Below, one piece after another: positions 9,117 through 14,215 of a stretch of DNA of 14,215 nt. A model generated the notes under the pieces. The model worked only from the letters and a program-made list of their open reading frames with translations. It was not told the DNA's origin and made no database searches. Numbering within the stretch: the first letter of the stretch is position 1; each line of letters begins with the position of its first letter. Made by a program: the position numbers and the translations under genes. The stretch comes from Streptosporangiaceae bacterium (GTDB taxonomy: Bacteria > Actinomycetota > Actinomycetes > Streptosporangiales > Streptosporangiaceae), in the NCBI GenBank assembly GCA_030045175.1, contig JASIBM010000376.1, positions 1 through 14,215 of the forward strand, in the 5' to 3' direction.

Positions 9117-9149
9117 TCAGCCGGCGCGTAGCGCGAAGCGACGACTCAT
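9117..9149 (-). CDS. Possible 10-codon leader ORF upstream of the giant-protein operon
   Basis: An ATG at 9149 has a strong ribosome-binding site (GGGAGGG, five bases from the GGAGG core). It encodes MSRRFALRAG and then tandem stops TGA-TAA. The TAA overlaps the beginning of the AAGGG that serves the GTG at 9104, and the mini-ORF is in the same frame as the 1110-residue protein 45 bases downstream. It could couple translation to the operon or be a vestigial former start. No conservation can be assessed from one sequence, so the call is tentative. Confidence 0.25.
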   Translation of the reverse strand: MSRRFALRAG

Positions 9150-9197
9150 GGCACCCTCCCAGGAACCCTTACAGGTCCCGCCATTTACCAAAAGCAA

Positions 9198-9227
9198 CAT
9201 ATAGAACGGTGGGTTGTCGCGAGTCAA
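9198..9227 (-). promoter_or_regulatory. Candidate housekeeping-type promoter for the minus-strand operon
   Basis: On the minus strand TTGACT (9227-9222) is a one-mismatch -35 element. It is followed by a TATATG (9203-9198) at 18 bases, or CTATAT at 17, as the -10 element. It sits in a locally AT-rich pocket in otherwise very GC-rich DNA and points at the mini-ORF and the 1110-residue gene. Transcription would begin near 9191. The -10 match is imperfect. Confidence 0.5.
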
Positions 9228-9297
9228 GCCTCCTGTGGCAATCTCGGGCGGAGGAGACTGGTGGACATCAGTCCGTCAGGCTCGAAGGGCGGCAGTG

Positions 9298-9639
9298 ATG
9301 TTCGACGTCGAACCGGCGCGGTTCGAGGAGATGGTCGAGTCGGCCCTCGACGACATGCCAGAGGAGTTCGGCAAGCTGATGCGCAACGTCGCGGTGACTG
9401 TCGAGCACGGCCCGGGCCCGCGCGGCCTGCTCGGCCTGTACCAGGGCGTCCCGCTCACCAGCCGCACCACGCACTACGCGGGCGTGCTGCCCGACTGGAT
9501 CACCATCTACCGCCGGGCCATCTGCGCGATCTGCTTTTCCGAGGCACAGGTCGCCGCTCAGGTCAAGAAGACGCTCATCCACGAGGTAGCCCACCATTTC
9601 GGCATCAGCGACGAGCGCCTGGACGAACTCGGCTGGTGA
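9298..9639 (+). CDS. Zincin-like metallopeptidase family protein (113 aa)
   Basis: This small protein ends in HEVAHHFGISDERLDELGW, the hallmark of the actinobacterial 'metallopeptidase family' (PF06262 type). The HExxHxxGxxD pattern gives H95, E96 and H99, with D105 as the probable third zinc ligand. The N-terminal segment 'FEEMVESALDDMPEEF' matches the usual opening helix of this family, so the ATG at 9298 is preferred. AAGGG eight bases upstream supports it. An adjacent in-frame GTG at 9295 or a TTG at 9214 would only add an atypical extension. The length (113 residues) is normal for the family. These proteins are predicted cytoplasmic zinc peptidases whose substrates are poorly known. The gene is divergent from the giant-protein operon. 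Confidence 0.92.
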   Translation: MFDVEPARFEEMVESALDDMPEEFGKLMRNVAVTVEHGPGPRGLLGLYQGVPLTSRTTHYAGVLPDWITIYRRAICAICFSEAQVAAQVKKTLIHEVAHHFGISDERLDELGW

Positions 9640-9657
9640 GCCGGCCGGAGGGTCGGC
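9640..9657 (+). terminator. Small hairpin directly after the metallopeptidase stop codon
   Basis: GCCGGCC and GGTCGGC form a seven-base-pair stem (one G-U pair) around a GGAG loop. It starts at the first base after the TGA and is followed by TTGTGG rather than a U-run. Actinobacterial terminators often lack a clear U-tract, so weak termination or 3'-end protection is plausible. It separates the metallopeptidase from the methyltransferase. Confidence 0.4.
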
Positions 9658-9713
9658 TTGTGGATAATGGCTGAGCAACCAAATCGAAGCACTTAGGACC
9701 AAAGCGAGGGCGC

Positions 9714-10550
9714 GTGGTGGCTGAGGAGCCGACGGAAGGTTCGCTCACTGCGGTGGACGGGGGCTGGATCGCGCGGATCGATACCAGCGTGGCACACCCG
9801 GCCCGGGTGTACGACTACTGGCTCGGCGGCAAGGATAACTTCGCCGCCGACCGTGAGGCGGCCGAACGGGTGCTCGCGGCCTCTCCTGGCTTGCGCGAGC
9901 GGGTCAGGGCGAACAGGGCGTTCCTGGCCAGGGCGGCGCGGTTCCTGGCTGCCGAGGCAGGCATCTGGCAGTTCCTTGACATCGGCACCGGCATCCCGGC
10001 GGCGAACAACACCCATGAGGTAGCCCAGGCGGCGGCGCCGAGGTCGCGGGTCGTGTACGTGGACAATGACCCGATCGTGCTCGTGCATGCCCGCGCGCTG
10101 CTGGCCAGCGGCCCGCAGGGCGCTACCCAGTACGTCGACGGTGACCTGCGCGACCCCGCGGCGATCTTGCGGGCGGCGGCAGAAACGCTCGACTTCACCC
10201 AGCCGGTGGCCTTGATGCTGCTCGGGATCTTGCACCTGATCCAGGACTCCGAGGGCCCGTACGAGATCGTGGCCGAGTTGATGGACGCGCTCGCGCCGGG
10301 CAGCTACCTGGCCCTGGCGCACCCGGCCAGCGACATCGGTCCCGGGCAAGCCGAGGCGCAGCGACGCTACAACGAGCGCGTGTCCACCCCGCAGCGGCTG
10401 CGCAGCCAGGACGAGGTAGCGCGCTTCTTCGCCGGGCTCGACCTGGTGCCGCCTGGCCTGGTCTACGTCCACGCCTGGCGGCCCGACCCCGGCGACGTCG
10501 TCCCCCCTGGCGGCGTCTCCAGCCACGGCGGCGTCGCCCGCAAGCCCTGA
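9714..10550 (+). CDS. SAM-dependent methyltransferase (S-adenosyl methyltransferase family, Methyltransf_19/DUF574)
   Basis: The 278-residue product has the family hallmark HPARVYDYWLGGKDNFAADR-like segment at residues 28-47. The Rossmann SAM-binding motif I follows as 'FLDIGTGIPAANN' (89-93 core), then an acidic loop 'VYVDNDP' (114-120) and 'VDGDLRDP' (141-148). The family is greatly expanded in Streptomyces and relatives, often with many copies per genome; substrates are mostly unknown. Two adjacent GTG codons (9714 and 9717) are possible starts. GAGGG at 9706-9710 is better spaced for the second, which changes the protein by one residue. Only a weak -10-like GATAAT (9663-9668) is visible upstream, with no -35. 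The stop overlaps the next start by one base (TGATG), suggesting translational coupling with the GNAT gene. Confidence 0.93.
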   Translation: MVAEEPTEGSLTAVDGGWIARIDTSVAHPARVYDYWLGGKDNFAADREAAERVLAASPGLRERVRANRAFLARAARFLAAEAGIWQFLDIGTGIPAANNTHEVAQAAAPRSRVVYVDNDPIVLVHARALLASGPQGATQYVDGDLRDPAAILRAAAETLDFTQPVALMLLGILHLIQDSEGPYEIVAELMDALAPGSYLALAHPASDIGPGQAEAQRRYNERVSTPQRLRSQDEVARFFAGLDLVPPGLVYVHAWRPDPGDVVPPGGVSSHGGVARKP

Positions 10551-11617
10551 TGCGCCGCGAGGGCGTGCAGGTACGGGAGATGTCTGCTGGCGACCTGGCC
10601 GATGTCTCGGGACTGTGCGAGCGGGAACTGACCCTGGACCGCGGCGCCGGCGCGTTGCCTGCCATCTTGACCCGGCGCCCGCATGTCGGCTTGGTCGCTG
10701 AGGACGGGCCGAGTCGTGCCGGAGGCGCGCAAGGCCAGCATCGTGCCGGAGGCGCGCAAGGCCAGCATCGTGCCGGAGACGCGCAAGGCCAGCATCGTGC
10801 CGGAGGCGCGCAAGGCCAGAACAGGTTGCTCGGGGCGTGCTTCGGCGCAGCCGAGCCAGCCACCCCGGCCGGAGCCGAGCGAAGGACAGGGTTCGTCGAC
10901 CTGGTCGTGGTGGACCGCGCGGCACGCAGGCAGGGAATCGGCGCGCAGCTGGTGGCCGGCCTGCGCGAGCGGCTCGCCGCCAGCGGGTGCCAGGTGATCG
11001 CGGTGCGCGGGCACGGGGTGCACTACGCCTGGCCCGGCATCGACGTCGGCTACACCGCCGCCATCTGCATGGCCGAGGACCTCGGGTTCCAGCGCGCCGG
11101 ATGTGAGGTCGACATGCGGGTCGACCTGCTGAGCGTGCCGCTGGACACCCGCGCTGCGGAGGAACGGTTGGGCCGGGCGGGCATCGAGGTCCGCCGCGCC
11201 GGGACCGGCGATGACGGGCCGTTGCAAGCCTCGCTCGCGACGACCTGGGTACCTGACTGGATCGCCGCGATCACCGCGGCGCTGCGCGACGACCACGCGG
11301 GGCTGCACATCGCGCTGCGCGGGCAACGCTATGTCGGCTTCTGTGCCTATGGCGTGAACCGCCTGCACGAGGTGGGTCCGCTGGGCACCGACCCGGGCCT
11401 GCGCGGGCTTGGCATCGGCGCCACCTTGATCAAGAGGTGCCTGGCCGACCAGCGCGATCGTGGCCTGCTCGCCGCCGACCTGGGCTGGGCTGGCCCGCTG
11501 TCCTTTTTCTCGCACACCCTGAACGCCGTGATAAGCAGGACGTACTGGACGTACGAGAAGGACCTCACCGCGCCCGGCCGCCCCGCCCGCTGGCAAGACC
11601 GGATCGGCCTGATCTGA
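10550..11617 (+). CDS. Tandem-domain GNAT acetyltransferase with an internal 9-residue repeat
   Basis: The 355-residue protein has two GNAT-like halves. The first has the acetyl-CoA loop 'RRQGIGAQL' (126-134) after strand 'VDLVVVD', and ends with 'AEDLGFQRAG'. The second has 'RGLGIGATL' (285-293) after 'HEVGPLGTDP'. GNAT enzymes transfer acetyl groups from acetyl-CoA to amines; the substrate here is unknown. Between the early strand 'HVGLVAEDG' and 'LLGACFGA' of the first domain lies a four-copy, nine-residue repeat (about residues 56-91, consensus RAGGAQGQH). Normal GNAT domains have only a short turn there. The repeat keeps the frame open, so the gene is probably functional with a flexible, hydrophilic loop. 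The ATG shares its A with the stop of the methyltransferase gene, so the two form a coupled pair. Confidence 0.88.
   Translation: MRREGVQVREMSAGDLADVSGLCERELTLDRGAGALPAILTRRPHVGLVAEDGPSRAGGAQGQHRAGGAQGQHRAGDAQGQHRAGGAQGQNRLLGACFGAAEPATPAGAERRTGFVDLVVVDRAARRQGIGAQLVAGLRERLAASGCQVIAVRGHGVHYAWPGIDVGYTAAICMAEDLGFQRAGCEVDMRVDLLSVPLDTRAAEERLGRAGIEVRRAGTGDDGPLQASLATTWVPDWIAAITAALRDDHAGLHIALRGQRYVGFCAYGVNRLHEVGPLGTDPGLRGLGIGATLIKRCLADQRDRGLLAADLGWAGPLSFFSHTLNAVISRTYWTYEKDLTAPGRPARWQDRIGLI
10714..10821 (+). repeat. 4 x 27 bp tandem repeat (coding minisatellite)
   Basis: Four head-to-tail 27 bp units start at 10714, 10741, 10768 and 10795. Units 1 and 2 are identical. Unit 3 differs by one base (Gly to Asp), and unit 4 by one base near its end (His to Asn). 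Because 27 is divisible by three, copy-number change would add or remove nine residues without a frameshift. The array lies wholly inside the tandem-GNAT gene. Confidence 0.97.
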
Positions 11618-11722
11618 CCCGGCTGGGAGCGGCCGCCTCGCCCCTGGGCGCCCGCCGCTCGCCGCGACCGCTGCGGCCCGCTCCGCGGAAGCTACCGTAT
11701 CCTTGCCGTAGGGGGCCGATCG

Positions 11723-12622
11723 ATGCGGTACCAACGTCTTCATCTCAGGCGCCGTTCTCCGTGGGCGGCTATCGCGATCGTGGTCGCGGCCGCCGTAACG
11801 TTCGCTGTCATCTCGGCAGGCAAGGCTCCGGCGAGCACACGGACGGCCTCGAGGGTGCCCACTGAATCGGCGCTCGTGCACCGGCTGACAACGTGCCTGG
11901 CGCCTGGGCAGGCGAGGCCGACGGTCGTCCTCGTCCACGGCGCCTGGGCCGACACCTCGAGCTGGAGCGGTGAGGTCGCCACGCTCCAGGCCGCCGGCTA
12001 TGACGTGCGGGCGATCGCGAACCCGCTGCAGAACCTGACCACCGACTCGGAGTACGTCGCCGATTACCTCAAGACCATCCGCGGCCCGGTGGTGCTCGCG
12101 GGCCACTCCTACGGGGGATCCGTCATCACCAACGCCGCGGCGGGGCTAGCTAACGTCAAGAGGCTGGTCTACGTCGACGCGGCCGCGCCGGCACCCGGCC
12201 AGACCACCGGCCAGCTTTCTGGTGCCGGATCTGTCCTGACCAAGATGAAGCCGGCCGAGCTGTTCTACACCACCACCGATCCGGCAGGCACGCCCGAGTT
12301 GTACCTGAAGGAACGCATTTTCATCCATCATTTCGCGAGTGACCTGCCGCGGGCTGAGGCCAAGGTCCTGTGGGCGTCTCAGCGCGGCGCTGCCGCGGCG
12401 GCCTTCGACACGCCATCCAAGGCGGCGGCATGGAAGACAATCCCGTCCTGGTACTTCATCAGCACCGGTGACCAGATAATCACGCCCGCCTCGGAGCTGG
12501 CGATGGCACACCGCGCGCACTCGCATATCACGCTGTTCCATGGTGGATCACACCTGACGCTCATATCGCACCCGAACGCGGTGACGGCCGTCCTCGCGTC
12601 GGCGATCTGCTCGCTGCGCTGA
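11723..12622 (+). CDS. Secreted or membrane-anchored alpha/beta hydrolase
   Basis: This 299-residue protein starts with a basic N-terminus (HLRRRS) and a hydrophobic helix (about 14-32) that serves as a signal peptide or membrane anchor. The alpha/beta-hydrolase core follows. The oxyanion region is 'VVLVHGAWAD' (68-77), the nucleophile S129 is in 'AGHSYGG', the probable acid D250 is in 'STGDQIITP', and the catalytic His is probably H277 in 'GGSHLTLISHP'. The family (AB_hydrolase_6 / esterase type) hydrolyses esters or similar bonds; the substrate cannot be told. AGGGGG seven bases before the ATG is a good ribosome-binding site. The 105-base gap after the GNAT gene suggests separate transcription, although no convincing promoter is visible. 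Its TGA lies in the left arm of the downstream palindrome. Confidence 0.92.
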   Translation: MRYQRLHLRRRSPWAAIAIVVAAAVTFAVISAGKAPASTRTASRVPTESALVHRLTTCLAPGQARPTVVLVHGAWADTSSWSGEVATLQAAGYDVRAIANPLQNLTTDSEYVADYLKTIRGPVVLAGHSYGGSVITNAAAGLANVKRLVYVDAAAPAPGQTTGQLSGAGSVLTKMKPAELFYTTTDPAGTPELYLKERIFIHHFASDLPRAEAKVLWASQRGAAAAAFDTPSKAAAWKTIPSWYFISTGDQIITPASELAMAHRAHSHITLFHGGSHLTLISHPNAVTAVLASAICSLR

Positions 12623-12690
12623 TCACGGCCGTGCGCGGGCACGGCCGTGCGCGGGCACGGGCGCGCGCGGCCGAGGCCGCGCGTGATCAG
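12619..12690. terminator. Nested inverted repeat acting as a candidate bidirectional terminator
   Basis: An outer nine-base arm CTGATCACG (12619-12627) pairs with CGTGATCAG (12682-12690). Inside it a strong hairpin CGCGCGGCC-GA-GGCCGCGCG (12664-12683) overlaps the right arm by two bases. The hydrolase stop TGA (12620-12622) lies in the left arm. The stop of the convergent GNAT pseudogene (12687-12689) lies in the right arm. The position between convergent genes and the stem strength support a terminator, though no U-run follows. Confidence 0.55.
12624..12660 (+). repeat. 16 bp direct repeat (two full copies and a partial third)
   Basis: The 16-base unit CACGGCCGTGCGCGGG occurs at 12624-12639 and 12640-12655, and a third copy begins as CACGG at 12656. 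It fills the space between the hydrolase stop and the terminator hairpin. It is probably a slippage product; no function is evident. Confidence 0.9.
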
Positions 12691-13078
12691 GGCCGCGGCG
12701 GTGGTGACCACACGTATGGCGTGGTGGTGGTCACGGCGTGCAAACCCAGTCGCCGCAGGATCGGGGCGCTGTCGTCGGAGGCGTCCACGTGCAGGAGCCT
12801 GACGCCGCGGGCGACGGCGAGCTTGGCGCGGGCAGTTACGAGCGCCCGGTAAATGCCCCGGCCGCGCCAGGCGGGCAACGTCGAGCCGCCCCACAGGCTG
12901 GCGAACCCAGTCCGCCCCCGGAACACGAGCCAGGCCGCGGCCACCACCTCGCCGCCGGCCTCAGCGACCAGGACGGCGATCTGCTCCGGGGCTGCCGACA
13001 CGCGGGCGATCAGGTCGTCGCCGGTGCTCCCCGCATCTGCTCGTCATAGGCCGCGAGCAAGCCATCGATTCCTGTCAC
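12687..13078 (-). pseudogene. GNAT acetyltransferase remnant with an out-of-frame internal deletion
   Basis: Read from a GTG at 13078, the frame gives VTGIDGLLAAYDEQMRGAPATT and stops at 13010. A second frame then gives 'DDLIARVSAAPEQIAVLVAE' and continues to 12687 with 'SLWGGSTLPAWRGRGIYRAL' (acetyl-CoA loop) and 'VDASDDSAPILRRLGLHAVT', ending in TTTPYVW. From knowledge of the family, full members are about 250-265 residues. They begin with an 'LLAAYDEQ(M/L)R' motif and end with exactly this C-terminal half, while the intervening 130-145 residues are missing here. The remaining C-terminal fragment (104 residues from a GTG at 13001) lacks the first half of the fold, so activity is unlikely. 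The two halves meet in overlapping frames at 13010-13025. Confidence 0.8.
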
Positions 13079-13086
13079 GGTTGATC

Positions 13087-13139
13087 CATGATCGCGGTCG
13101 TTTCTCAGTTGTCCGAACTGAAAATAGTCCGCGATCATG
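13087..13139. promoter_or_regulatory. 53 bp interrupted palindrome (candidate operator or hairpin)
   Basis: Outer arms CATGATCGCGG (13087-13097) and CCGCGATCATG (13129-13139) are perfect 11-base inverted repeats. Inner arms TCAGTT (13105-13110) and AACTGA (13116-13121) share the same centre at 13113, with seven-base spacers on both sides. It lies between the GNAT remnant and the DUF2510 gene in a locally AT-richer divergent region and begins eight bases upstream of the remnant's GTG. A transcriptional-regulator operator, an RNA hairpin or a small repetitive element are all possible. A TATGAT (13153-13158) just to its right could be a -10 element for the DUF2510 gene, but no good -35 accompanies it. 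Confidence 0.6.
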
Positions 13140-13229
13140 AAAATGGAGTTCATATGATGATGGCGTCGTAGTGCGGACGGGTAGCCCGAACGGCCGGGGA
13201 ACCTGGCCTCGCGTCGCGGGCGTGGACGA

Positions 13230-13234
13230 AGGGA
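13230..13234 (+). promoter_or_regulatory. Shine-Dalgarno site fixing the GTG start at 13241
   Basis: AGGGA lies six bases before GTG 13241. The overlapping ATG at 13239 is in another frame and does not lead into the DUF2510 motif, so the GTG is the start. Confidence 0.65.
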
Positions 13235-13240
13235 CCTGAT

Positions 13241-14215
13241 GTGGCTACACCGTCGCAAGTGCCAGCGGGCTGGTATCCCGATCCGGCTGGCCTGCACGAG
13301 GCGCGCTACTGGGATGGCTCAGGCTGGACGGCGATGGTGTCCGACGGCGGGGTGACCGCTGCCGACCCGCCCGCGGTAACGGCCCTGCCTGCGGTAACGG
13401 TCCCGCCCGCGGTAACGGTCCCGCCCGCGGTAACGGCCCAGGCCGACGTGCCTGCGGCGCAGTCCTGGTCGCCGGCCGCTCTGCCCGGCCCAGCGAGCGG
13501 GGGGAGCGGACGGCGGAAGTGGGTCATCGCGGCGGTTGCGCTCGTGGTGGTGCTCGGGGTGGCCGGCGGTCTAGTGGCCTGGGCGCCGTGGGTACCCCCT
13601 CCGGTGCTGCGCCCGACCGGGCTCAGGGCCGGGCAGCCAACCATCAGCTCGGCGGCGCTCGGCTGGTCGCGCCCGGCCACAGGCCCGCTGCCCGACAGGT
13701 ACCTGATACTGCGCGACGGCAAGGTGGTCGCCTCGGTCCGCGGGACCCTCACCTCCTACCAGGACCGCGGCCTCGCGCCCGCCACGACGTACAAGTACCG
13801 GGTCGAGGCGGTGCGCGGCGGCGTGCGATCCCCGGTGTCACGGACCTTGGTGGTGACCACCGCCACGCCGCCCCTGTCGGCGGCCCGCGTGCAGGGGCAG
13901 TGGGCTGTCGCGATCAAGCTCGTCCGGGGCGGCGCGGCGCTGACCAACAAGCAGCTCAAGTTGTGGAACGAGTCGTGGCTGGCCAGCTCGTCCTGCGCGG
14001 CAGGAGCGTGCCCGGTGCGGCTCTCCGCGCAATGGAACGGCCACGCGTTCAAGGCGACCCTGGCCCCCGCGGGCGCCTTCTATGCGGGCAGGACCATCGC
14101 CAACATCTTCCCGTGCGGGTCGGGCTCGACCTCGTTCCCTATCCACTCCACGGTGAGAATCCAGCTCAAGGTCACCTCGGCGGCGACGCAGGACCAGGCC
14201 TGGACCGCTACATCA
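13241..14215 (+). CDS. DUF2510 / transmembrane / fibronectin type III protein (partial, runs off right edge)
   Basis: An open frame of 325 codons reaches the window edge without a stop. Residues 8-32 are a DUF2510 module ('GWYPDPAG', then 'RYWDGSGWT'), a short domain common at the N-termini of actinobacterial membrane proteins. A Pro/Val/Ala/Thr linker with a six-residue repeat (about 45-68) and a Ser/Gly stretch lead to one TM helix (about 93-116, preceded by RRK). An Fn3 domain follows (about 122-207, with 'YLILRDGKVV' and 'LAPATTYKYRVEAV'). The C-terminal part (208-325) contains three Cys (252, 257, 292) and conserved-looking Trp residues, and I do not recognise it. By the positive-inside rule, DUF2510 and the linker are cytoplasmic and Fn3 is extracellular. 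It probably displays an adhesive or ligand-binding domain on the cell surface (inference). Confidence 0.88.
   Translation, partial: MATPSQVPAGWYPDPAGLHEARYWDGSGWTAMVSDGGVTAADPPAVTALPAVTVPPAVTVPPAVTAQADVPAAQSWSPAALPGPASGGSGRRKWVIAAVALVVVLGVAGGLVAWAPWVPPPVLRPTGLRAGQPTISSAALGWSRPATGPLPDRYLILRDGKVVASVRGTLTSYQDRGLAPATTYKYRVEAVRGGVRSPVSRTLVVTTATPPLSAARVQGQWAVAIKLVRGGAALTNKQLKLWNESWLASSSCAAGACPVRLSAQWNGHAFKATLAPAGAFYAGRTIANIFPCGSGSTSFPIHSTVRIQLKVTSAATQDQAWTATS
13373..13444 (+). repeat. 4 x 18 bp degenerate tandem repeat in the DUF2510 gene
   Basis: Four 18 bp units start with GCGGTAACGG at 13373, 13391, 13409 and 13427. Units 2 and 3 are identical, and units 1 and 4 diverge in their second halves. 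Each encodes six residues of the AVTVPP type, forming the Pro-rich linker before the TM helix. Copy number could change without a frameshift. Confidence 0.93.

Noticed and set aside
9104..9149. Stop-codon readthrough or selenocysteine joining the mini-ORF to the giant protein
   Set aside because: There are two consecutive stops (TGA, TAA), and a good SD and GTG follow, so independent initiation is simpler.
9663..9668. GATAAT as a promoter for the methyltransferase
   Set aside because: No -35 element occurs at a suitable distance; the upstream sequence is the GC-rich hairpin. It is kept only as a remark in the gene entry.
10714..10821. Possible CRISPR array
   Set aside because: The 27 bp units are directly adjacent with no spacers and lie in frame inside a coding gene.
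10463..12106. 547-codon minus-strand frame across the GNAT and hydrolase genes
   Set aside because: It is antisense to two genes with clear catalytic motifs. Its own translation has none, and its apparent repeat is just the complement of the 27 bp array.
12687..13001. Functional 104-residue mini-GNAT
   Set aside because: The fragment keeps the acetyl-CoA loop but lacks the first half of the fold, and the family's N-terminal motif is still present just upstream in another frame.

Overview
This 14.2 kb window is very GC-rich and dense with genes. It has GTG starts, strong third-position G/C bias and purine-rich ribosome-binding sites. The gene families point to a filamentous or soil actinomycete: the 'S-adenosyl methyltransferase' family with its YDYWLGGKDN signature, a DUF2510-TM protein, an actinobacterial HExxH mini-metallopeptidase and abundant GNAT acetyltransferases. 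Nothing in the sequence supports a genus-level name. I see no rRNA, tRNA, insertion sequence or CRISPR array, and no gene-free stretch longer than about 200 bases.

Left two thirds (1-9104, all minus strand). Three closely spaced genes look like one operon, transcribed right to left from a candidate promoter near 9198-9227. First is a 1110-residue protein of unknown function (9104 to 5772). A 399-residue endonuclease/exonuclease/phosphatase (EEP, DNase I-fold) enzyme with all its catalytic motifs follows (5756 to 4557). Last is a giant beta-rich protein of at least 1508 residues that leaves the window at base 1 still open and carries LysM-like repeats at its visible end. Neither giant protein has a recognisable signal peptide. 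The nuclease-like gene contains AT-richer patches than its neighbours. This is the least ordinary part of the window and the best candidate for an undescribed system. Its function cannot be read from the sequence alone.

Middle (9298-12622, plus strand). Divergent from the operon are a 113-residue zincin-like metallopeptidase followed by a small hairpin, an SAM-dependent methyltransferase, and a tandem-GNAT acetyltransferase. The methyltransferase and GNAT genes overlap by one base (TGATG) and are probably translationally coupled. A secreted or membrane-anchored alpha/beta hydrolase comes next. The GNAT protein carries an in-frame 4 x 27 bp minisatellite inside its first domain.

Right end (12619-14215). 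A G/C-rich hairpin nested between TGATCA arms separates the hydrolase from a convergent GNAT pseudogene. That pseudogene keeps the start and the C-terminal half of a known GNAT family but lacks the middle, and the join is out of frame. Upstream of it lies a 53 bp interrupted palindrome in an AT-richer divergent intergenic region. A membrane protein then begins (DUF2510, repeat-rich linker, TM helix, fibronectin type III domain, Cys-containing C-terminal domain) and runs off the right edge.
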